A DNA stretch of 64,000 bases from Echinococcus granulosus (lineage: Eukaryota; Platyhelminthes; Cestoda; Cyclophyllidea; Taeniidae). The notes below the pieces were generated by a model that saw only the letters and a list, made by a program, of their open reading frames with translations, was not told the origin of the DNA and did not search any database. The position numbers and the translations under genes are program-made. Below, piece after piece: positions 1 to 10,900 of the stretch. Location of the stretch: assembly GCF_000524195.1 (NCBI RefSeq), contig NW_020170469.1:208991-272990 (forward strand), in the 5' to 3' direction. How positions within the stretch are numbered: position 1 is the first letter of the stretch; each line of letters opens with the position of its first letter.

Positions 1-308
1 ACCTAAAAAAATGTCTGCTTTAGCGTATAGCAAACTTGTTTTTTAATTTTGCATAAAAAAGCATTGTTTGCGTCCAAACTTCCCGCTGTTCTAAAATGTT
101 GCCCCAGCTTATATGTACTTAAATAGTATTTTGTGACCTTCCTTTCTAATAGCGTATGTACCTTTGTCAAATCTTTTTCAAGCATTTAACGCTATTTATT
201 TGCATAAAGCGAGCAGTAAAGAAAAGTAAGGTAGCTCGCCAAAAGCCAGTTGGACTACTTGCAATTTTTCTAATTTATTTTAAACCGAATTAAAGGATTA
301 GGAAACAA
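1..308. other. Gene-free flank, no recognised content
   Basis: AT-rich sequence left of the LTR element. I see no exon, RNA gene or repeat that I can support. The short open frames here lack splice context and any resemblance to a known family. Confidence 0.5.
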
Positions 309-754
309 TGTTATGTAATACGATAGTGGTTTATCCCTCGGTTCTGGTGAGGCGCCACTTCTGTGCTTCGAATTAGCCCCCTTGTACCTCGCTGGGTGGG
401 CTGGCCTTTTGGGCCATGCCAATAGCCCAGACACCTTCTCCGTGCTGAATATATATTCTGCCCGAGTATTGTGTCTTCTTTCGTCTTCAGGGAATGCCGG
501 GACGCTACACTGGTGGCAGCGGAAAGCGAACCCGATCTTGAAAGACATGTATCCTGATTTTCCACTTCTGCGTGATAAGCCTTAGTAGAGCGGAAGAAGT
601 ACACATGCTACGGATGGGAGNNNNNNNNNNNNNNNNNNNNNNNNNNNNNNNNNNNNNNNNNNNNNNNNNNNNNNNNNNNNNNNNNNNNNNNNNNNNNNNN
701 NNNNNNNNNNNNNNNNNNNNTTCCTTCGTCTTCAGAGAGTCCCGAGACGCTACA
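309..754 (+). mobile_element. Short LTR (TRIM-like) retroelement, interrupted by assembly gap
   Basis: A 201-bp LTR spans 309-509, starting TGTTATG and ending GCTACA, so it has the usual TG...CA termini. One base later, at 511-522, lies TGGTGGCAGCGG, which fits a tRNA primer-binding site directly after a 5' LTR. The internal part runs to the N gap at 621. Just after the gap, 721-754 repeats the 3' end of the LTR (27 of 32 aligned bases match) and ends with the same GCTACA. There is no gag or pol frame, and the small LTR size matches TRIM elements described from taeniid tapeworms. Related copies occur at 7378-7579 and near 55.6 kb. I found no target-site duplication. The LTR/PBS structure is seen directly; the TRIM assignment is inferred. 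The true length is unknown because of the gap. Confidence 0.68.
621..720. other. Assembly gap (100 N)
   Basis: Exactly 100 Ns, the usual placeholder for a gap of unknown size. It sits inside an LTR element between its internal region and the end of its second LTR, so the repeat itself probably caused the break. Confidence 0.95.
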
Positions 755-1373
755 GCTAATGTAAGTACTATTAAGGAAATGTTGCAATCTTAACTCCTCT
801 TTGTAAATCATTCTAATGTAACAGTTTTATCTTTCATAAATTCGGATTTTATAAGCAAATACGTGTATCTCCAAAATGCGAACGTGATATGCGTTTATTC
901 ACATGACCCAGAGCCCACATCTTGGTGTGGCATTAAAATCGGTGGAAATTGAATTGCCCCAGATGAAATATCATATAATCGCATTACTCCGTAAAATGTT
1001 AACCTCTTAATTGCTAGATTTACGCACCAATTAATGCTGGCTACTCGACGTAGCCTCCCTTGAACGCCGCCTCCCAGTATTTTGTCTGCGACTTATCCCA
1101 ACGGTCAAGTAGAAAATACTGTCCAGTTCTCGTGACTGGGCCAACCAAGCCCGAACCCCGGCAAACGCCCGTGCTGCCAATCAAGATGTCATAAGGTGAG
1201 GTGACCGATTAGGGGGCCTCGTCATTCCTCGACCCAGCCGCATATCAAACCCATAGGCCTTAGACCCCCTCAAGTCCCGTTTGATAATACGTGATGAGCG
1301 AATCACGGAGGAACCCAAACCCAACATCTAATAAACAAATATAAGCTATGCACTATAAACATAGGTATTTCAA
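755..1373. other. 3' flank of the UPF0489 gene; GC-rich coding-like block inside
   Basis: 755-1020 is AT-rich with nothing recognised. 1041-1208 is GC-rich and open on the minus strand for 55 codons before a TAG; it is listed separately as a possible alternative last exon. I saw no AATAAA on the minus strand directly downstream of the stop at 1374. Confidence 0.4.
1041..1173 (-). other. Possible alternative terminal exon of the UPF0489 gene
   Basis: On the minus strand an acceptor ending GGCAG precedes base 1173. The frame then stays open for 44 codons and ends in TAG at 1041-1043. It is rich in aromatic and charged residues (it includes YFLLDRWDKSQTKYWEAAFK). The acceptor phase matches the donor of exon 7 (1759, phase 2), so it could replace the exon at 1527-1374. 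The polypyrimidine tract is weak and I recognise no homolog. It could also be an exon of another gene or a chance frame in GC-rich DNA. Confidence 0.3.
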
Positions 1374-4300
1374 TTACAGAGAAGTAAAAGCTAAGTTGAG
1401 ATAGTTTAAAGGCTGACAGCGCATGTGTCTTTCGCCAAGGCTCGACGATGAGGTGACCTGCGCCTCACCTCGTGCCTCTACCACCTCGAAGCCCATTGAG
1501 CGTAGGGTTGGCGCATCATCAGCGGCTCTGAAAGGAAAAAAGTAGACTGCCGGTAAACACTTAATAAAGGTACAAGTAGCGATAACAACAAAAGTGCGTC
1601 AGAGGTCAAACAGGATGTTAGGAAGGCAGCTAATAAGATTGGGTATTGAATATCGAGGAGTACGGCCTGTCAGATTCCATTCGTGAAATGAATGTCTCTG
1701 TCACTGTTTACGCTTCTAAATGGCGATTCACTGGTTTAGTAAAAGCAGAAAGACTCACCCATCGTAATCCAGCACCACAGAGAGTATCTCTACTCCATAG
1801 ATGCGTCGCAATGCCTCAAAGAACTGCATCTGTAAGTCAGCTACTTGTTCCGCCGGTGTGTAACCATCCTCCACCGATCGAGCTACCGTGATGAGGCAGG
1901 GATTGTGTAGACGGTTCAAGAGACTCTCCAGTCCCGCCACAAGCTCCCCCTGTTCCTGAGCTGTGGAGACCTACCAAGATGAATCATAAAGAGAAGTGAG
2001 AAGTAACACCTACGTGGTGAGGTAGGGGATAGTTCTCTCGATCTGCCAGACTCTTCCATAAATCGTGGAGACAAGCCATCATCGCCACATCTGTCTTTTC
2101 GCTATCATTGAGATCCTCTGAATCCACGCGCTGCTGTTTCTCCTTTGGGGGCTCGGGACTACCGCTCTCTGTTGAGAGGCTGCAGTGAGACAGTCGCAAC
2201 TGGCCGATCTCATCCAGATCCGACAAATCTGAGAGAACGTAAAATTCCATTAGGTTTACTGGACCCAGATTTCACTCCAATAATAGGCTACCTATGTTAA
2301 AGTGTGGAAGAAGCTTGAGAGACTAGCAACATAGGTGGTAAGATAGGCAAAATTCCACGACATGGAGGTGGCAACCAAATAACGGCGAAGTGAAAAGACC
2401 AGCGTAGTCGGACATAAAATTAAACTAAATGTCATTCTAAAAGTTGGCAGGTGAGAAGCTCAAGCACAAAACCGGCTTTATGAAATGTTACGATTAAATT
2501 AAAAAAAATTGATACGGAAGTTTATCATCATCAATGACAGGTTCACGAGATCTGCATAACAACCACACATGATTAGGACAAATGTGATTTTACTGTGTGA
2601 ACCTCTTCTTGTTCTAAGCACCAGCCCTGATAACCCGTGACCAATCTTCTGCTTCGATTGTCACAATGCTCCAGTGCGTTACAAGCAACCGGAAGACAGA
2701 AATGAGGATGATATGATGACTTGGCATCGAGATAAAAAGAAATACTACCCGTTTTATTAAGCAAAATGCACCGGTAAATTTCCACTAAAAACGGGGCGAA
2801 CAAATTGGCACACCGTGCATACCCCTCGCGTTTCCTAAAACTAGTAACCAAAGAGCAATCGGCAAAGAGGCATCATGCCTTAAGTCATGAGGACAATACC
2901 ATAAGCAGTTCTTCAAGAGTAATTTCGAATCCTTTAAAATTGATCGTTCTACACTACCGACTCTTATGTGCAGCTCTAAGCTAAGCCGGGTACAAAGGTA
3001 TTGTCAGTAATAGTTCCTCACTCCCCCTATACAAAGACTAAATACCACCTCAACGACCCTTTATTTTCCCGCGATTCCACCTCCAAATCCGTTCTTTGGG
3101 CACTTTAGTGCATATAACAAAGCTACTCTTAGAAATGTAAGTCCTGTAACTTCAGAAAAGGTAACTCGAAACCGACAGATCGGATTGAATAATTGAAGCC
3201 AAGTGAACTTTGTCTCCCAGTTAATGGTATGCTGGACTACAGAATTTTGAGGATTAACTTTGGTGTCATCCTAGTGTCAGCGTAAACAGATACACACTCA
3301 ACAAAAACGAAACCCCAACTTTGCCGGCTGGGTACTGGGAGGAAACGCCATAGGAAAGCACTTGTTGCGGATGCACGGATCTGATGAGATTCAGCAGGAG
3401 AATTGGCTAAACTGCACCAAATTTTGAAAACCACTCCCCTCTCAGATTCCACATTCTACTAAGTAATAAAAACAGATCGTAATTCAGTCCCAATACTTCT
3501 GTAACGGCATCACGCCCATATTATTTAAGCTGACAATAACCTAATCCTTTTGTGCGTTAATAATAAAACTAAAAATGCAACGTTTCCAGAGATAGTGTGA
3601 GCGCTATAGACATCGTTGAGCACCTGATGGAACAAAACATTGCCTTCAAGTGAAACAATAACTTTTACTGCTTTGTCAAAATGCTGCATTACAGACTTGT
3701 GTGTGTGCATCCAACACTATGTGTAATATTCACATAAATTCTGAAATATGAGTTATCCGAGAACTTAATAATCAAAACAGGTCGTTGGTCAGTACTAAAT
3801 TGACAACAGACTGAAGAGAAACTAATAAAGAACATAGCTCAGTGATGGTAATTCATATTTACTTATCAACTGATTTAGCTTTTCGACAAGTGGCCTTTAG
3901 AAAAGCTTTTGATACACGAGAGAGGTTTGCAGCCAAAAACGTTCCGGCTTAAATTCATGAAAAATAAATTCCTACAAAGTCGCTTACAATTGGAACTATC
4001 GTCCTCGGTTAATAGGTATTCATCCCAGAAGTAGAACAGTGACCATGGAAATGCCAGAAGAGATACACAAAAGGAGAGAGAATGATGGTTTGATTTTATG
4101 CTCACCTAAGTGGATCCTCCCAGTCGCCCATATATCAGCCTCCACATTAGTGCTAATGCAAAAAGTCTACCTAGCCTTACATACCTTCATGACTTTTCTA
4201 GAGATATCTAGGGGGGTGCTGGTGCAATAGAGACGCACCGTCGTTTATCCCGAGGCGAGGCATCGAGGTGGTATCGGAATGTTGTTGGACCAAACGAAGA

Positions 4301-6829
4301 GCAGTAGCGTGGGTGGTCTGGATGGCGGCGTGGACACGGGGTGAGAAGGTATCCGGTGCAAGAGAGAGGAGAAGGGTGGCAAGGGCAAGCAACTCGTGAG
4401 GATCGCAAACCGATGGCACCCTTTCTTCGTCCACAGCCGGCGCGCCGGTGGCCAGGGTGCGCATCCAGCGCCACAGGGAGGAGAGATGGGCCTTGTGCTC
4501 ATCGCAAACCACCTTCGCGGCAAGACTAGCACTCTCGAACACGACCTTCGCCTCCACCGACGTTGCAGTTGCCGCATCCACCTCGCGGGTACCTGGATGC
4601 AGACCCAGTGGCGGAGGACGAGGGGCCGTGAAGAGCTTGTCGATCAGTGCGAACTGAGGAAGAGAAACAAGGTATCCCTACAAGTGTCAACTAAGCACTC
4701 CTTTACAGTTTAGGAGGTCTCGTTTACGCATGAATGTGAGCTCCCTTTAGACCGCCAGAGCTGCTGCATTTCTAGTTTCTCCGTACTTTGGTAGTGATTT
4801 GTTGCTTTTTCATGGACGATATATGGAAATATATTGTGCATTTTTCGCGTTCACAATATCTTCCATACATTCCGTAATTTCTCAACGATGCATACCTTGA
4901 CCATATTCTTGATTGTGCTGAGGGCGCGGATTCTGCTTAGACAGAATAGGCTTTATGTGCGCTTAGAGTTGACCTTCCACTGGTTAAAAATGTTCCTCTA
5001 TTCGGATTTTTTACTCAAGACTGGCTCTAAGAAACTTCATAGTTTCCACGATTAAACCAAGACGCTGGTGACATGTGCTATACTTAGGTTCCCTAAGGTA
5101 CTGAGAGTTCAGTTCCTCGACACTTTGGTGATAACGATACTTCCAAATTTGAATGAATAGTTGTGGCTTCAATGTTGAGAAAATAAGGTTCAAAATGACA
5201 AAACTTTTTTGTCAAGTTATGGGCTGCCTTATGTCAAAATTACCTTTTCTATCAAAGTGATCTTTGCTAACATATTGCATTAACCCAAATAACTATTTCT
5301 TGTCACAAAGCATATGTTATTTACTAGCAAAAAACGTGAAGAAACGGTGAGGATGAAGCACGATTAATATACTGATGGTTGCAAAACTCAGGCCCTGAAT
5401 CCCGTTTCCAGTCGGGCTCACGAAAAAATAATCCCCAGAGACCTTGAGCATATAAAATTTTTGAAAGAGGTCCGCTTATGAATAGCCCGCTTTACGTTTA
5501 TTTCATTTTATCGTTCATGCGACAAAAAAACCATTAATATCAGAAAATTCAAAGCCAATAGGGCCATACATCATAATAGACATATATATGAATAAGTGCT
5601 TCAAAATTATTTAACAAGTAAGAACACCACAAATGACCTCTAACGAACTGAAGCAATACAACCTCGCATTTCCTTCTGAGGACAGACCAGCAAAATAGAT
5701 TTCGGTTTTGACAGAACCAAAACTTATTATTATGTAATCCCCGTAATCGATCAGCAATCAGTTTCAAACACTAAACACACAAGACCACTACAGCGCGTCT
5801 CATTTCATTGACTGCAAATTTATTGCGCCAAATACACTTGAACAAATGAGAAAGTACCATTACCTGTTCGGCACTGTAAAATTCCCGAAACGGATCTTGG
5901 GTAGAAAATGCATCCAGATCGACATCCAAAATAAAGGCCTCATTGATCAACTCACTGGTGATGTCCGTGCAAGCACTGCACATTGTGTTCGACTCATGTA
6001 TGGTACTTACTGTAAGAGTAAATGGGACTAACGATTTCATATCACTACGATGGGCATAGATGCCCTCGTTATAGAAGTAGGGCTCCGGGATGTTCACACT
6101 AAAAATACACAAAGTGCGGCATTCATCAATGATGCCAAATATCTCGATGGTTAATTAATGAGTTACTAAAGTAGTAGTGAAAAATCCAGACGTGATTACA
6201 GGAAAAGATAGTCTCGTGATTTGCTTTACTACTTCAAGTTCCAAGACTTTCAAAAACAACCAAAAACCAAGCAGCAACGAGAAGGGACAAGTGCATGTAA
6301 GACTAAGGCACTCACGCCAAATTCTCTGACGACTTGCATTGGCCAATAAAATACTGAGTAGGATGACGGTTAGTTAACTGATTTGACCATGGAGGGTGCA
6401 GCCAAATGACATGATTGATATATTTTGCGAAAATTGCGGGAAAAATCCAATTTTCGATATCAATGTGCCTAGCACTTTGGTAAAGTCAAGAGACACAAAC
6501 TTCAGCATTTCATAGGGTTGAGAAATGATTTCAGACGAAGGTACATTGGGAATGCACAAATCTGGGTGCGAATCGACATGAAGCAACTTAAGACCATCAA
6601 GTGGAATTCTTTTGGCTCCTATGGAACGATGAATAAACGTAAGTGCCTAAGAGTATTAATAATGAAAAAAGAATACCTCATTATGGTATTCGGCGACAAC
6701 AACTTTAATTTTGCAAGAAGCTGGAACATTTACGTGCTTCCTGAAGAATGCATCGTCATCACCGATTGAAATTGGCAGTGCAGAGCTTCGGCTAGAAACA
6801 GAGGTCGAGGCACCGGAGGGAGACAGCAT
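1374..6829 (-). CDS. C5orf22: UPF0489 family protein, C5orf22 homolog (8 exons, about 560 aa)
   Basis: Conserved animal protein of unknown function. Coding exons in order on the minus strand: 6829-6677, 6646-6501, 6468-6316, 6098-5864, 4653-4239, 2228-2014, 1970-1759, 1527-1374. All junctions are GT-AG and in phase. The ATG at 6829 follows an in-frame TGA. Family blocks seen: KVVVAEYHNE at the N-terminus, LLHVDSHPDL, IENWIFPA, HVIWLHPPW, FILDVDLDAFSTQDPFREF, PLPHH and NPCLITVARS near the C-terminus, all collinear with human C5orf22. Exon 5 carries a long, poorly conserved, Ala-rich helical stretch. The first two introns are only 30 and 32 nt. HVDSHPD and DVDLDAF resemble metal-ligand motifs of the arginase fold (inference). 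The last exon (1527-1374) is open, in phase and preceded by a good acceptor, but not conserved with human. The gene is divergent from NDUFS1. Confidence 0.9.
6469..6500 (-). other. 32-nt intron
   Basis: GTTTGT...GTGCTAG separates the codons for PYEML from those for HIDIENWIFPA. The two flanking exons are in different frames, and only removal of this segment joins the conserved blocks. Confidence 0.8.
6647..6676 (-). other. 30-nt intron
   Basis: GTATTC...CTCTTAG lies between exon 1 (ending in codons for HNE) and exon 2 (starting ALTF) of the UPF0489 gene. Removing it restores the conserved block that in human reads HQEVLPFIYRAIG. Confidence 0.85.
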
Positions 6830-7965
6830 TAGTCAGTGAGTAAATTTCGAGGAATGCAGGTGAGTTATGAGTGAGTTAAAAGCCTTCTGGTTGTGTGTGA
6901 TAAAGGCATTAAAATACCTAAACCCATGGACATTTGTGCGTCTAAAATCTTCTATATTTATTAGTTTGCATTTCATTAGCAAAGAAAATAGGCTCTATGC
7001 ATAGGTCTTAGGAATAACTAGGGGATAAAAATAAAGCAAATTCGATTTTAAGCTAATTTTGTTATCCTAAGAATAAAATATATTCATTATTTTGGCTTTA
7101 GGGTGCTTTATCAATCACGGTGGTTGGATTGTTTGGCAGCTGAGCAACCATTTGCTGGATACCTAGTCAGCATACATTCATATTAGGTGTAACTCTCCAT
7201 CCTAAAAAATGCAGAGAACAATTGCTAGAAAAAAACAAGAATCGCATTTTGATCTAACCATGGGTCTAAAAACGTAAGTTTATCGGAAAACTAATTTGTG
7301 CAGTATTGCCAGCCTAACACACCGTATAATTCTGCCAGTACTGTCCTCTATCAGAAACCGAATGTCAGATACAGTACTATAGCATCTCGGGACTTCTCTA
7401 AAGACAAAAGAAGGCACAATACTCAGACAGACTATACATTCAGCACAGAGAAGTTGTTTGAGCTACTGGCATGGCCCAAAGGCCAGCCCACCCATCGAGG
7501 TACAAGAAGGCAAATTCAAAAGCACAAAAGTAGTGCCTTATTAATATTGAAAGAAAAACCATCGTCGTATCACAGTAATCTTAAGTATGCTGTAAATTAC
7601 CCACAAAAGGCCCTTACCATAATACCAATGGCCCGAAGTTTATTTTCGTTTGAATGGTGAGCACGTGCAAAATTAACTTCTTACTACAAATATCCATAGT
7701 ATAAGCTTTGACGCAGCTTCCTAATCCTTTTTATTGGCAAATGGCTTATGTTTGCAAGAAGGGAATCTTGGTCGGTCTCAAACTTAGATATGCAGTTGGG
7801 TTTAATACTTAGTGAAAAGCTTGTAAAAATGCAAGTTATATGGTTTTTATAGCAGAAGTTAAGACGCTTATTCACTTTCATCCACTCTGTGCATTCGACT
7901 TATCGTTCCGTTGGACTATTTCTGCATCGTGGGCGCCTTGTTCGATACTTTGTGGATTGTTGAGG
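6830..7965. promoter_or_regulatory. Shared upstream region of divergent UPF0489 and NDUFS1 genes
   Basis: About 1.1 kb between the two start codons of head-to-head genes. It must hold both promoters unless one transcript begins farther away. It also contains a solo LTR at 7378-7579. I recognise no TATA box or other core element with confidence. Confidence 0.5.
7378..7579 (-). mobile_element. Solo LTR of the TRIM-like element
   Basis: About 202 bp that align over their whole length, in reverse orientation, with the 201-bp LTR at 309-509. The shared core is CATGGCCCAAAGGCCAGCCC, with matching blocks on both sides (AGACAAAAGAAGGCACAATACT and ATTCAGCACAGAGAAG). No second LTR or primer-binding site is adjacent, so it is probably a solo LTR left by recombination. 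CAGTA flanks both ends and may be a 5-bp target duplication. It lies inside the divergent promoter region. Confidence 0.72.
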
Positions 7966-10900
7966 ATGCTTTGTGTCTCCGTTTGCAGGGCAGCACCCTT
8001 TAACAAATTAGCTAAAAGTAGGCTTCCATAGCTACATAACTCTTTATGGCAATGTTGGAATTGGTCGGTGGTTTGTCGTAACTGGTCCATTTTTTTAGGT
8101 TTAACCTTAGCTACCTTTGTTTTTATTCATTAATAAACGAACTTCGTACTTTTTTGTGCGTCGGTGACTTAGCGTCGAAATAGTTTTTTTACTGCCATTT
8201 AAATTTCACTTTAATCTCTGGCATTATGTGATGCTGATTTGACTTCATTCTTGTCGCTATACCCGCAGTAAATTGGAAGTCAATTCACCTTGTCCAGGGC
8301 CTGCGTTCTGCTGCCCCAGCCACAGCAAGCGCTGCTGCTAAGTCGAATACTCCTCCACTTAAACTAGACGATAACAGGATCGAGGTTTTTGTCGATGGAA
8401 AATCTGTCCTTTGTGAACCCGGTATGACCGTCTTGCAGGCATGCAGTTTAGTGGGTGTTGAGATTCCGCGGTAGGTTAATTCAATGTATCTCCTCCAAGG
8501 TTTTCTCAGCCCATTACTTAAACGGTCCAACTCTTTTTCAGGTTTTGTTATCACGAAAGACTTTCGATCGCGGGTAGTTGCAGAATGTGTCTTGTAGAAG
8601 TCGAGAACTCTGTTAAACCTGTAGCTAGCTGCGCCATGCCAGTCTGGAAGGGTATGCGCATAAAGACCGACTCTGAGATGACACGAAAAGCCAGAGAGGG
8701 TGTTATGGAGTTTCTGCTGGTCAATCATCCTCTGGATTGTCCTATTTGCGATCAAGGTGGCGAGTGTGACCTCCAGGACCAGGCTATGGTCTTCGGATCC
8801 GACCGCTCTCGCTTTATCGACAACTCGTTCTCAGGTAAGCGAGCCGTGGAGGACTTCAACATGGGCCCTCTCATCAAGACCTGCATGACTCGTTGTATCC
8901 ACTGTACCCGTTGCGTCCGATTTGTCAACGAGGTGGCTGGAGTGCCAGACCTTGGTACCTCAGGTCGAGGCAACAGCATGCAAATCAGCACCTACGTTAA
9001 TCGAATGATTGAAAGTGAACTTTCGGGCAATGTTGTTGATCTCTGCCCTGTGGGGGCCCTTCTTTCCAAACCCTACTCCTTTGTTGCGCGTCCTTGGGAG
9101 ACAAGACGCATCGAGTCCATCGATGTGATGGACGCAGTAGGTTCAAACATCGTCATCTCAATGCGGACCAATGAGGTGCTACGTATTCTACCCCGATTGA
9201 ATGAGGACGTGAATGAGGAGTGGTTGGCCGACAAGTCACGTTGTGCTTGTGATGGTCTCAAACGTCAGCGACTTGTGGTTCCCTTGATGCGACCTAAAGG
9301 TGGTGAAGTACATCAACGATCCTCTTGGGAAGGGGTTTTGATTGCCATTGGTGAGCATTTCGTCTCTTTGGGATCGGTTGAACCTGCCAAGTGTCCACCC
9401 AACCAGATTGCTGTAATCGCTGGTCCTTTTACTGATGCTGAGACTATGACTGCTGCCAAAGACCTCGCAAACGCTGTGAACTCTGAATTGGTCCTTACTG
9501 AAGAGAACTTCCCCCCGAATAGGTTTGTCACTTATTTACCTTTTTTCGCCTGTGTTAATTAAGCCTTGATTCCGATCACTTTCTTTGCCTGCAGAATCGA
9601 TGTGCGTGCTAACTACCTGTTCAATTCAAGGATTGTTGGCATAGATGAGGCTGATTTGATCCTATTTATCGGCACCAATCCGCGATTTGAAGCACCATTG
9701 ATTAACGCACGTGTACGCAAGAACTGGCTCAATAATGAATTGGATGTGGCATTGATTGGTGAAAAGGTTGATCTCACCTACGACTACGAGGTGAGTTCTG
9801 ATTTGACAGTTTTGACGTTATTTCATTTCAACTTTTACCGTTATGGTATTGTCATAAGCCCTCAAATATGTCTTCCGCAAAGGCTTTTTTGAAACTGTCA
9901 TTCTTGGTTTTCTCGTTATGTAATTTTTTGCACTTCAAAAGCATCGATCAAGTCATCTTTTCAGCGTAATCGTTTTGTTGCGCAAATCCGATTTTGGTAG
10001 TGTTTATTGCCCGTGCTTACCTTTACGTTCTTTTATCTACTGGAAATTATACTGATGGGATAACACTGTACTTTTGATTAGGTTTCAAACATTACTTTTT
10101 TGCTATTCCAAATAACGTCTCGCTTGATTAATGCACTACCTATGCATCTTTCATTTTAGCATCTTGGATCGTCGACCTCGGTCATTCCCGAAATCATTTC
10201 AGGAAAGCACCCTTTCGCTAAGGTATTGTCACTTATCTTTGCATTACATAGGTATTCAGCACTTTAAATGTCTTCTTTTATTACCCTCTTGGTCGGTTTT
10301 TAGTTCACATCAATTACACGTTCACAGTCAATAGACTTCGTAAGCAGAAAGCAAAACCTTAATGTAGTTGTCGTTTTTCCATGTTTATATCTTCCTTTCT
10401 TTGCAAAATCGAGTTAACACTAGGTAAATAGCACCGATCAACTGGATTTAACTAGATGTCACTATTGCCGGAAAGCTGGTTTAGTTAACTACTCTGGATC
10501 AGTGGACTCAAACATTGCAGCACAAGCCTTGCGAAACTGAAATCGTATCTTCAAATTTTTAATTTCGAATAGACTGCTATTTTCTCCTTTTATATCTCGA
10601 ATGTCCTTTGCATACGGCTGGGCTCGAAATCATTTCGTTCGTTGACAGAAATGGCAATAGCAGCGGCAGTATTTACCCTTAAATTATTTGTAGTAGTTCT
10701 GATCTTTGCAGCATCGTGATTTTACGTTTCTCTTTTTGTCCTGGGATATCTTTAATGTTCGTTTAGTACCAATGCCGGTAAAATCAGTCCCGCTTCAGGT
10801 GCATCTGCACTGAATTGCGTCCAGAAAGTCAATTTAATTTGAAATCCCGAGCATTCTTAGTATTGTCAAATAACGTGGTCTAAATATCATAAAACCAACG

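Noticed and set aside
4198..4713. Several overlapping frames of 60-127 codons on both strands
   Set aside because: Shadows of exon 5 of the UPF0489 gene in GC-rich coding sequence; only the minus-strand frame 4653-4239 fits the gene.
8285..8755. 156-codon minus-strand frame opposite NDUFS1
   Set aside because: Antisense shadow of NDUFS1 exons 2 and 3, which carry the conserved Fe-S cysteines on the plus strand.
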